Shown: positions 1-6,022 of the stretch, piece after piece | How the letters are laid out: the number at the start of each line of letters is the position of its first letter | Position numbering within the stretch: position 1 is the first letter of the stretch | From: Archaeoglobus sp. | GTDB taxonomy: Archaea > Halobacteriota > Archaeoglobi > Archaeoglobales > Archaeoglobaceae | Direction: 5' to 3' | Assembly (NCBI GenBank): GCA_003978865.1 | Contig: QNXS01000022.1 | Coordinates: 1-26,972, forward strand | DNA length: 26,972 nt | Notes under the pieces: generated by a model | Told to the model about the DNA's origin: nothing | The model's input: the letters and a program-made list of their open reading frames with translations, nothing else | The model's database searches: none | Made by a program: the position numbers and the translations under genes

Positions 1-632
1 TTATCAAAAAGCTCTTCAAATTCTTCTTTTCTTTCATATGCGGGAATCAATCCGAGATGTCTGTCCGGAATTACAACATCCTTTCTTCGCGGGATTACTC
101 CCACAACCTTTACCTTTGCGAGTTTTTCTGCTGCCAGTTTTGCCTTCATTGCATGCCTTTCACTTCCGACCCTATTAAGGATGACTCCCTCTATTCTAAC
201 TTCTGGATCAAAAGTCTTATACCCGTAAATAAAAGGTGCTACCGTCCTCGACATTCTTTCCACGTTCGCTATCAGAATAACCGGGCACTTCAGTATCTTA
301 CTAACTTCTGCTGTGCTACCTTTCTCGTCAATAGCATGGTGTGAATCGTGCAAACCCATCGTTCCTTCAATAACTGCTATGTCCGCATTTCTAAAGTTTC
401 TTTCAAACGTTTCAACTATGTCTTCCTTCGAAAGCATAAAACTATCGAGATTTCTGCTGTGCTTTCCGGTCGCAAAGAAGTGAAAGCTTGGATCTATGAA
501 GTCTGGACCAACCTTATACGGTTGGACTCTGTAGCCTCTATTTACCAAAGCTCTCATCAATCCTATGGAGATCATCGTTTTTCCAACTCTACTGCTCGTT
601 CCACTGAGTATAATTCTCGGTATATCCATCAT
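1..632 (-). CDS. cbiA: cobyrinate / Ni-sirohydrochlorin a,c-diamide synthase (CbiA/CfbB family), N-terminal part, runs off left edge
   Basis: Reading the minus strand from an ATG at 632 (a second in-frame ATG lies at 629) gives about 210 residues with no stop before the window edge, so the C-terminal half is missing. Residues 11-19 (GTSSRVGKT) form the N-terminal P-loop. They are followed by the CbiA-type stretch with YKVGPDFIDPSFH and SRNLDSFM, then EGTMGLHDS, which corresponds to the EGVMGL motif of the family. These enzymes use ATP and glutamine to amidate the a and c acetate side chains of cobyrinate or, in CfbB, of Ni-sirohydrochlorin. The glutaminase domain would lie outside the window, so I cannot separate CbiA from CfbB. 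In Archaeoglobales a cobamide role is more likely. The gene follows rpoP by 46 bases and may be cotranscribed with it. A GTGAT lies directly before the starts, but the spacing is poor. Confidence 0.88.
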   Translation of the reverse strand, partial: MMDIPRIILSGTSSRVGKTMISIGLMRALVNRGYRVQPYKVGPDFIDPSFHFFATGKHSRNLDSFMLSKEDIVETFERNFRNADIAVIEGTMGLHDSHHAIDEKGSTAEVSKILKCPVILIANVERMSRTVAPFIYGYKTFDPEVRIEGVILNRVGSERHAMKAKLAAEKLAKVKVVGVIPRRKDVVIPDRHLGLIPAYERKEEFEELFD

Positions 633-678
633 ATCACGAAATCAAAACAGTTTTTCACCTTTTGAGAAATCACAAACC

Positions 679-819
679 TTAGATTGCAGGCACTTTTTTC
701 TTTAATGCTGGAGGTCTGGGTTTCAGAAGAATTCTACTCCCGCACTTTGTGCACTGTATTCTCTCACCCGGTTCAACGTCAATCTCCGCCCCGCACATTG
801 CACAGATGTAAACTGTCAT
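679..819 (-). CDS. rpoP: DNA-directed RNA polymerase subunit P (Rpo12), 46 aa
   Basis: A very short gene of 46 residues. It holds a single zinc ribbon: YICAMCGAEI near residues 4-13 and IQCTKCGSRIL near residues 21-31, giving two CxxC pairs (C6, C9, C23, C26). A basic, proline-rich tail follows (KPRPPALKKK). This pattern and length match archaeal Rpo12, the counterpart of eukaryotic Rpb12. In the polymerase this subunit sits on the Rpo3/Rpo10 assembly platform and is needed for promoter opening. The start is the only ATG that fits. No Shine-Dalgarno is visible, and a TATA-like box lies about 27 bases upstream, so the mRNA is probably leaderless. Confidence 0.93.
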   Translation of the reverse strand: MTVYICAMCGAEIDVEPGERIQCTKCGSRILLKPRPPALKKKVPAI

Positions 820-841
820 GAAATTTACATCCACTGAACAG

Positions 842-875
842 TATATTAAATCTCCGGTACAATATGGTACAATAT
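842..875 (-). promoter_or_regulatory. rpoP promoter: TATA-like box with tandem 10-bp repeat upstream
   Basis: Read on the minus strand, TTTAATATA at 850-842 is centred about 27 bases before the rpoP ATG, the expected place for a TATA box of a leaderless transcript. Immediately upstream are two exact tandem copies of GGTACAATAT (plus-strand reading, 856-865 and 866-875). Each contains the palindromic GTAC core. A regulator site is possible but unproven. Confidence 0.45.
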
Positions 876-896
876 TTACCCAGCAGAAACAAAAAT

Positions 897-2258
897 TTAG
901 GTAAGAATTTTCTTAACAGTATTTATTCCCATTTCAAGCAACTCTCTGGCTCTACTCTCTGATTTTGACTCTGCCATCACTCTCGCTATTGGCTCCGTTC
1001 CCGAAGGTCTAATAAGTATCCATCCGTCTTCATACTCAACCTTAGCTCCGTCCGTGAAGTCCGCATCTGGAAATGCATTTTTCAAACCCTCAAGCAGTTT
1101 AAGCTTATCTTTACATGGAACTTTTGCTTTTAGTGTAACGTAAGTTGGTATATCCCTGATTAGCTCAGACAACTTTTTTTTCTCCTCTGCCATTAGCTCG
1201 AGTACTCTCGATAAACTCATCGCACCATCTCTTGCAAGAAGGTGTTCCGGGAAAACCAGACCGCCATTACCCTCCCCTCCAAAAACAGCTTTTTCCCTTA
1301 GCATAGTTTCGGCAACAACAGGGGATCCTACGGGGGTATAGACGACTTTTCCTCCAGCCTCTTTCACTGCATCTTCAACACACTTTGAGGAGGATACGGG
1401 TGTCACAACAATACCTCCACCGTTCTTCTCAACATAGTGCTTTGCCATCAATGCAAGCATTACATCCTCAGGTACAAACTCGCCCCTTTCATCCACAAAA
1501 GTTGCTCTGTCTGCATCTCCATCGTGAGCTATGCCAATGTCCGCCTTTGCATCTCTAACGCACTGCATCAGAAATCCAACGTTATCCTTTACAGGCTCCG
1601 GATTTCTGCATGGAAAAGTTCCATCAGGATGTGAATTGATACCTATACACCTGCATCCAAGTCTTCTAAGTAATTCCGGACTGGTAACAGCTCCAGCTCC
1701 GTTCCCGCAATCCAGAACAACTTTGAACTTTTTATCTGCAATTAAATCGACGTCAACTTTTTCCATCACTCCCTCTATGTACATTCTTTTGCAATCCTCC
1801 GAGTAAACCTTACCGACTCTATCCCAAGAAACGATCCTGTAAGACTTGCTGAGGTACAGTCTTTCGCTTTCCTCATCCATAGATCTTGTAAATTCCCTTC
1901 CATCATCCTGAATGAATTTTATTCCGTTGTACTGTCTCGGATTGTGGCTTGCAGTTACAACCACCCCACCCGCTATGTCTTTCTTGCATTTAACGTAATA
2001 CTGGAGAGCGGGTGTTGGTACCAGTCCCAGATCCACGACACTGCAACCGGCAGAAGTTATTCCAGCAATAACTGCGCTTTTAAACATCGGGCTAGACAGC
2101 CTTGCATCCATTCCCACCGCAATAGTGCCATTTCTCAGCGTTGCTATTACTCTTCCGAGATTGACAGCCATTTCCACAGTTAACTCCTCATTAGCAACAC
2201 CCCTAACACCATCTGTACCGAAAAGTTTTCCGGCTCCACCAATTCGAGTCATAGGCAT
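897..2258 (-). CDS. glmM: phosphoglucosamine mutase / phosphomannomutase (alpha-D-phosphohexomutase)
   Basis: A 453-residue protein, the usual family length, with all four motifs: the catalytic phosphoserine loop TASHNP at 102-107 (Ser104), the metal loop DGDADR at 246-251, the sugar-recognition loop GEGNGG at 328-333, and the phosphate-binding loop RPSGTEP at 417-423. The opening KLFGTDGVRG is typical of the GlmM group, which interconverts glucosamine-6-phosphate and glucosamine-1-phosphate on the way to UDP-GlcNAc. Archaeal members may also act on mannose or glucose phosphates, so substrate is a family-level inference. The start could be ATG 2258 or ATG 2252. A TATA-like box (AAATATAG at 2281-2274) is centred about 25 bases before the second and there is no Shine-Dalgarno, which favours a leaderless start at 2252. 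The gene is separated by 52 AT-rich bases from the envelope cluster upstream of it. Confidence 0.93.
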   Translation of the reverse strand: MPMTRIGGAGKLFGTDGVRGVANEELTVEMAVNLGRVIATLRNGTIAVGMDARLSSPMFKSAVIAGITSAGCSVVDLGLVPTPALQYYVKCKKDIAGGVVVTASHNPRQYNGIKFIQDDGREFTRSMDEESERLYLSKSYRIVSWDRVGKVYSEDCKRMYIEGVMEKVDVDLIADKKFKVVLDCGNGAGAVTSPELLRRLGCRCIGINSHPDGTFPCRNPEPVKDNVGFLMQCVRDAKADIGIAHDGDADRATFVDERGEFVPEDVMLALMAKHYVEKNGGGIVVTPVSSSKCVEDAVKEAGGKVVYTPVGSPVVAETMLREKAVFGGEGNGGLVFPEHLLARDGAMSLSRVLELMAEEKKKLSELIRDIPTYVTLKAKVPCKDKLKLLEGLKNAFPDADFTDGAKVEYEDGWILIRPSGTEPIARVMAESKSESRARELLEMGINTVKKILT

Positions 2259-2310
2259 ACTTGGTATTTCACTCTATATTTTCTTTTTTGCCAATTTATA
2301 TTTTTTATAT

Positions 2311-3255
2311 TTACTTTGATTTTCCACTATTGGAAGAATTTGTTCTGTAGATATAAACTACGTCCTCATCAACGATTACGTAATCACTGCCCTTTCTGAG
2401 TACAGGTTTATCCAGTTGGTAGGATATATTTACAAGATCTTTTCTATTTCTTAGGGTAATAATATCTTTATCTCTTAATTGTACATCTTCACATTCAACG
2501 CAAATGCTGATGTTGTTTGATGCCGGTCTCATACGGTACGAAAAAACAAGTGCTGGTAACATAATCAAAGCAACAAGCGTAAAAGCAACTCTTGATTCTC
2601 CAACTCCCATACTGAAACCCATAAAACTTAGCCTGTTGTTAAAAACTTTGTATGTATAACTTGGTTTCTTAACTGTTTTTTCTGTATTCACGAAGTGCAT
2701 CAAATCTTGACCGGAAACGAAAGTTATGTCATGTTTGAAATCCCCACATGCAAATTCAAACACTACTGAATGCCTTAAACTCCTTATCCTCAACTCTTTC
2801 AGAGTTTTTTCAATCCTGTTGTTCAGTTCAGAAACTTTTAATATGTAATCTATTTTAATATTTTTTTCATTTGTTCCATTTTTTTCAAAAAACGTATCCT
2901 CCCACATAACATACTTTTCCTTCCCGAGATTCACATAGTACGTCACAAAGCCTTTAAAGGAGTAGTTACCACCCTTTCCTGTGAATCTGTACCTCAACGC
3001 GAAATCCTTAACCAGAGAGGCTGGATAGTACTCCATTGAGGTTCCATTTTTATAAAATTTATTATACTCGAAAAAAGCTCTATGTTCCAATATTCCTTTC
3101 TCCACATAATAACTTCTCACAGTTTTAACAGTTTTTTCCTGAGGTGTATTCCACGAAACTACTGCCAGTATCCCAAATACGGCAACGCATATAAAAAGTG
3201 CCCAGAATACTCCTCTCTTTCCTGCTATTTTTTTAATACTTTCAATATCCATCAT
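2311..3255 (-). CDS. two-span membrane protein, DUF5305-like, last gene of the signal-peptidase cluster
   Basis: A protein of about 314 residues with a short basic N-terminus, a membrane segment near residues 16-34, a large region of about 185 residues with several potential N-glycosylation sequons, a second membrane segment near 221-241, and a 70-residue charged tail. The predicted topology puts the large middle domain outside and both termini inside. Length and layout resemble the archaeal DUF5305 family, which I recall being found next to signal peptidase genes; I cannot confirm this without a search. The start is ATG 3255, which overlaps the previous TGA (ATGA) and follows GAGGTG. A GTG at 3261 is part of that Shine-Dalgarno and is less likely. 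The position as last gene suggests a role in anchoring or assembling the secreted proteins encoded upstream, but no enzyme motif is visible. Confidence 0.75.
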   Translation of the reverse strand: MMDIESIKKIAGKRGVFWALFICVAVFGILAVVSWNTPQEKTVKTVRSYYVEKGILEHRAFFEYNKFYKNGTSMEYYPASLVKDFALRYRFTGKGGNYSFKGFVTYYVNLGKEKYVMWEDTFFEKNGTNEKNIKIDYILKVSELNNRIEKTLKELRIRSLRHSVVFEFACGDFKHDITFVSGQDLMHFVNTEKTVKKPSYTYKVFNNRLSFMGFSMGVGESRVAFTLVALIMLPALVFSYRMRPASNNISICVECEDVQLRDKDIITLRNRKDLVNISYQLDKPVLRKGSDYVIVDEDVVYIYRTNSSNSGKSK

Positions 3256-3635
3256 GTACACCTCACGCTAAACTTTACTATGGCTTTTCCACCATCCCAC
3301 CATGCTTTAACAACAAGAGGTACCTCAGTAACGTTCTTAGCATAACCACTGATTGTAGCTGAGTCGCAGGGAGCAATTGCAACAACTCTCGAATCCACAC
3401 TAACATTTTTACACTCTGAGTATATATGAACATATATATATTTGTTATTCCATAGCATATTCTGTACATTAATACTTAAAGTTCCATTCACACATTTACC
3501 ATCCACAGCTATATAACTGTCAGATTTATCAGCAAGATTGATGTGGACAATTCTGCTACCTTCAAATTCGGATATACTTCCAGTTATGATACAGGTTACG
3601 ATTATAGCTAAAATACCAACATTCATAAGCTTCAT
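3252..3635 (-). CDS. small secreted protein of unknown function in the signal-peptidase cluster
   Basis: I do not recognise this 127-residue protein. It starts with a signal peptide-like hydrophobic stretch (residues 4-20). The rest is polar and beta-rich and contains four cysteines (C48, C75, C90, C126) that could form two disulfides outside the cell, plus several N-x-S/T sequons (for example near residues 50, 77 and 101). Alternating hydrophobic patterns, as in VPLVVKAWW and AIVKFSV, suggest a beta-sandwich. The start at ATG 3635 overlaps the stop of the peptidase gene as ATGA and lies 8 bases after GGAGG. ATG 3641 is too close to that site. Its stop in turn overlaps the next start as ATGA. 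The tight coupling says it is made together with the signal peptidase and the two-span protein. Confidence 0.72.
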   Translation of the reverse strand: MKLMNVGILAIIVTCIITGSISEFEGSRIVHINLADKSDSYIAVDGKCVNGTLSINVQNMLWNNKYIYVHIYSECKNVSVDSRVVAIAPCDSATISGYAKNVTEVPLVVKAWWDGGKAIVKFSVRCT

Positions 3636-4657
3636 ATCCATCTCCTCCTGAACCTGAATACAACTTCATTTCCCGCACCCATCACATAGTAAAGCAATAC
3701 TAACACAAGTGTGAATTCAGCAGAAAATACAGTCAACGGCAAGTATGGATTTATTTCTGCCATCCTGAGCAATGCATTTTCCGGAAATATGAGTGGATAA
3801 CTAAAGACATCTATTCTCTCATAGTATATTCTCGTTTCCGAAGGAACTCTAACAACCGCACTTACTTCTTTCTTCTCTTTTCCATACAGAGTAAAGGTAG
3901 TTTCACTTAAACTTATTCTGCTACCCGCAGGTTTTAACATGTAAACCACAGGTAAAATTCCATTGTTTGTTAGTGTAACGTTCCTTTTAAATTTGGAGTT
4001 TGGCAGATACCATCCATCTCTCTGCCCTCCAGCAAGAGTTGACGCATAGCTAAACCCTATCTGACCCCAAAAACTCACTATCGCTATCAGTAAAACAGCA
4101 AGAGTTATTGCAGATACAGCTGTGTAAAGAGTTTTGTACCTCACAACAACTCTCTTTTTACTTCTCTTGTTTCTTTTCCCATCCTTTGCTGTCAGAAGAA
4201 CAGAACCAGCTGCAAGCAGCACTAAAGCCAAGTATAAGTTCGAAGAAACGTTTAGAATTTTTGACGTTTTTTCTATGTAAAGTCCGATTACCGGAATCTT
4301 TATCGGGTTGCCGTTTAACGTTATAACTTCTCCTGCAATATCCGACGCATTTACAGGCTTGGAAAATCCATTCTGCTGGTCGGTAGCTACGTTGTTATCT
4401 CCTTTTGTTATGTAACCTCCATCTACATCCGCATAAACTCTGTGTACAGTCCAGTGCCCGTTCATTTTGAATACAATTATCTTACCAACTCCTCCCTTTG
4501 AAAGTGGATTTATGAAAAAGAGATCTCCAACCTTAAGTGTTGGATACATACTGTTGGACGTTACATACGACACGAGTATCGGTCTATCGAGTACAAAACC
4601 TGCAACTGAGCTCAGAGTGAAAATAAAAAGTATAAATATTAAAATTTTAGAGAACAT
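3632..4657 (-). CDS. SipW/SEC11-like signal peptidase I with long C-terminal extracytoplasmic extension
   Basis: A 341-residue protein. An N-terminal membrane segment (residues 3-20) precedes the S26 peptidase domain. The catalytic serine is Ser36 in TSNSMYPTL, and VHRV carries His72 where bacterial enzymes have the general-base lysine; this is the archaeal/ER type. The acidic box is GDNN at 86-89 with Asp93. The peptidase part ends near 135. Further segments follow: membrane spans near 139-156 and 175-195, an outside region of about 110 residues with beta-strand character (NVTLTNNGILPVVYMLKPAG), and a last span near 307-329. The usual archaeal enzyme ends soon after the peptidase domain, as does the second copy at 11255. 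The start at ATG 4657 has GGTGA 6 bases upstream; GTG 4660 is less likely. The context suggests it is dedicated to cleaving the two paralogous secreted proteins encoded just upstream. Confidence 0.88.
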   Translation of the reverse strand: MFSKILIFILFIFTLSSVAGFVLDRPILVSYVTSNSMYPTLKVGDLFFINPLSKGGVGKIIVFKMNGHWTVHRVYADVDGGYITKGDNNVATDQQNGFSKPVNASDIAGEVITLNGNPIKIPVIGLYIEKTSKILNVSSNLYLALVLLAAGSVLLTAKDGKRNKRSKKRVVVRYKTLYTAVSAITLAVLLIAIVSFWGQIGFSYASTLAGGQRDGWYLPNSKFKRNVTLTNNGILPVVYMLKPAGSRISLSETTFTLYGKEKKEVSAVVRVPSETRIYYERIDVFSYPLIFPENALLRMAEINPYLPLTVFSAEFTLVLVLLYYVMGAGNEVVFRFRRRWI

Positions 4658-4670
4658 CACTGTTCACCAA

Positions 4671-4688
4671 TAAAAAAATAAAAAATTA
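4671..4688 (-). terminator. T-tract between secreted-protein gene and signal peptidase gene (possible partial terminator)
   Basis: Read on the minus strand, the 37-base gap downstream of the gene ending at 4698 contains runs of six and seven T interrupted by a single A, with no stem-loop. Archaeal RNA polymerase terminates on such U-tracts. Since the next gene has its own Shine-Dalgarno but no clear promoter, partial read-through would make the two secreted proteins in excess over the peptidase. Confidence 0.45.
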
Positions 4689-4697
4689 GTTACGAGT

Positions 4698-5234
4698 TCA
4701 GGCAGTAGCCTGAATGTACATGTTCACCTGATGGCTACCAAGTGCTTCGCATGTGTTGTTGAATATAAATCCAACTTTAACAGGCGTTCCGTGCTGAACC
4801 GTAAACTGTATCTGAGTTGCCGGATTGGCTATACTTGCAGTACCGTTGTTATAGTAGTCTCCTGCAAAGACTTCAACACCACTGTTTATTGGCACGGAAA
4901 TCGTTACATGAATCGGGAAGTTTGTTTTGTTGTTTTCCCATAGTTCGTTGCTGACTTCAAACATTTCCTCAAATACGTACGTTGTGTTGTGACTCATACC
5001 GATTCCCTCACCTGCAATATAATTCGGGTTGTTGGGGCTGATCTCGATTGTCAGCTTTCCATCGTTTAAATAGCTGTAGTTTTGAAGGGGTTTCAAGTTG
5101 ATGAGTTCATTATCGTCAGCAGTAATGTTCACAACCATTTTCCTGTCTGCATGGTAGTATCTGAAATTTGCGCCAGCACCAACTGCAAGCATCAATCCAA
5201 CAATAAGAAGCAATAAACCGATTACCTTTTTCAT
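4698..5234 (-). CDS. secreted DUF1102/TasA-camelysin-like protein, paralogue B
   Basis: A 178-residue protein with a signal sequence: a basic start, a hydrophobic core at residues 4-18, then GAGANFRYY, which resembles the GTxAxFxD processing region of SipW substrates. The mature part has the same blocks as the next gene upstream, namely DDxELINLKPxQ, a D/N-G-[KE]-L strand, SPNNPNY, and a glycine-rich turn before [FD]E-x-[FM]-x-VSN-x-LWEN. The VSN-LW block recalls the conserved F-x-V-x-N strand of camelysin/TasA-like proteins. I recall this family as DUF1102, known from Archaeoglobus and Thermococcales. It has no catalytic motif, so a structural role on the cell surface is likely. The start at ATG 5234 has GGTGGTG 6 bases upstream, and only 13 bases separate it from the paralogue. 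Confidence 0.8.
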   Translation of the reverse strand: MKKVIGLLLLIVGLMLAVGAGANFRYYHADRKMVVNITADDNELINLKPLQNYSYLNDGKLTIEISPNNPNYIAGEGIGMSHNTTYVFEEMFEVSNELWENNKTNFPIHVTISVPINSGVEVFAGDYYNNGTASIANPATQIQFTVQHGTPVKVGFIFNNTCEALGSHQVNMYIQATA

Positions 5235-5247
5235 TCACAACACCACC

Positions 5248-5826
5248 TTACGTACAGAAACTCAGCTCGGCAGGCTCAGTTCCAAGCCTGTATGCCTTAA
5301 CTGTCATCTTCGCGTTCCACACATCACCCGGATGATCTCCATCAGCGCTTAGGTCAACACCTATGCTCTTAGACTGTCCGGGATGAAGAACAAAGCAAAC
5401 GTCAGTTCTTGCGCTATCACTTGCTGTTGCAAGAGCGTGGGATGCTACAGAGTAAACACCACCCTGTGGACTGTAAAACTCTATGCTGGAACAGTTTGAG
5501 GTAATTCTAACAACTATAGTTGTGTTCTCCCACAAGTCATTACTCACATTGAATACTTCATCAAAGTTATACTCACTCGAAGGACTTATTCCATCACCAT
5601 AGCCCGGATAGTTCGGGTTATTTGGAGAAAAATCAAGAACTAACTCTCCGTTGTTGGCTATGTAAGCGTATGGTTGCACTGGTTTCAGATTTATAAGTTC
5701 AGCATCGTCCGTTGTTATTTTCCAGTGCACACTCCTATGCGCGCTGTAGTCTCTAAAAGTAGCCCCCGCCCCTACTATGAGACAGAGTGCCACCAAAACG
5801 CCCAAAACTCCTAAGGACATTCTCAA
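5248..5826 (-). CDS. secreted DUF1102/TasA-camelysin-like protein, paralogue A, first gene of cluster
   Basis: A paralogue of the next gene, 192 residues. The open frame continues further upstream, but the TTG at 5826 lies exactly 6 bases after GAGGTG (5838-5833) and gives a signal peptide of the same length as paralogue B: both have 24 residues up to GAGA[TN]F. ATG 5820 is the alternative and would shorten it by two residues. The hydrophobic core is followed by GAGATFRDYS, then DDAELINLKPVQ, SPNNPNYPGYGDG and VFNVSNDLWEN. The C-terminal half, with three cysteines (near C142, C167 and the penultimate residue C191, plus C126 in a TSNCSS stretch), differs from paralogue B. Predicted secreted, processed by the signal peptidase of the same cluster, and possibly a fibre subunit or an anchor. 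That role is inference from family and context. Confidence 0.82.
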   Translation of the reverse strand: MRMSLGVLGVLVALCLIVGAGATFRDYSAHRSVHWKITTDDAELINLKPVQPYAYIANNGELVLDFSPNNPNYPGYGDGISPSSEYNFDEVFNVSNDLWENTTIVVRITSNCSSIEFYSPQGGVYSVASHALATASDSARTDVCFVLHPGQSKSIGVDLSADGDHPGDVWNAKMTVKAYRLGTEPAELSFCT

Positions 5827-5854
5827 TTTCGACACCTCACCTACAATAATTTGT

Positions 5855-5876
5855 ATATTCTGAGAATATTTATACC
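5855..5876 (-). promoter_or_regulatory. promoter of the envelope cluster: TATA box overlapped by 15-bp palindrome
   Basis: On the minus strand TATAAATA (5874-5867) is the best TATA box in the window. A start of transcription about 25 bases on would give a leader of roughly 20 bases containing the GAGGTG site. A perfect inverted repeat, ATATTCT-g-AGAATAT (5855-5869), overlaps its downstream edge, the classic place for a repressor that blocks TBP/TFB or polymerase. Confidence 0.55.
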
Positions 5877-5912
5877 TACACGAAAATATATTAAGAAAAT
5901 AAAACAAGAAAG

Positions 5913-5936
5913 TTTAATCAGTATATTTAATCAGTA
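5913..5936. repeat. two direct copies of TTTAATCAGTA in a divergent intergenic region
   Basis: Exact 11-base copies at 5913-5923 and 5926-5936 (13-base period) sit upstream of the promoter of the envelope cluster and about 90 bases before the divergent DNA ligase gene. A little over one helical turn apart, they could bind a dimer or activator. Nothing else is visible in this AT-rich gap. Confidence 0.4.
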
Positions 5937-6022
5937 GTTGAAATCAGCATAGGTTACAGACTCTTAAAACATCTAAAACTAAAAAACAAAAAATAAATCT
6001 GGAAAACGTTTAAAATTTGTTA

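Noticed and set aside
57..665. Two plus-strand open frames at the left end
   Set aside because: They are antisense to the clear CbiA/CfbB coding frame and have no recognisable domain; the minus-strand frame carries the P-loop and family motifs.
5827..5907. N-terminal extension of the first secreted protein up to 5907
   Set aside because: It would place residues before the signal peptide, cover the TATA box and palindrome, and ignore the GAGGTG site; TTG 5826 matches the paralogue's signal-peptide length.
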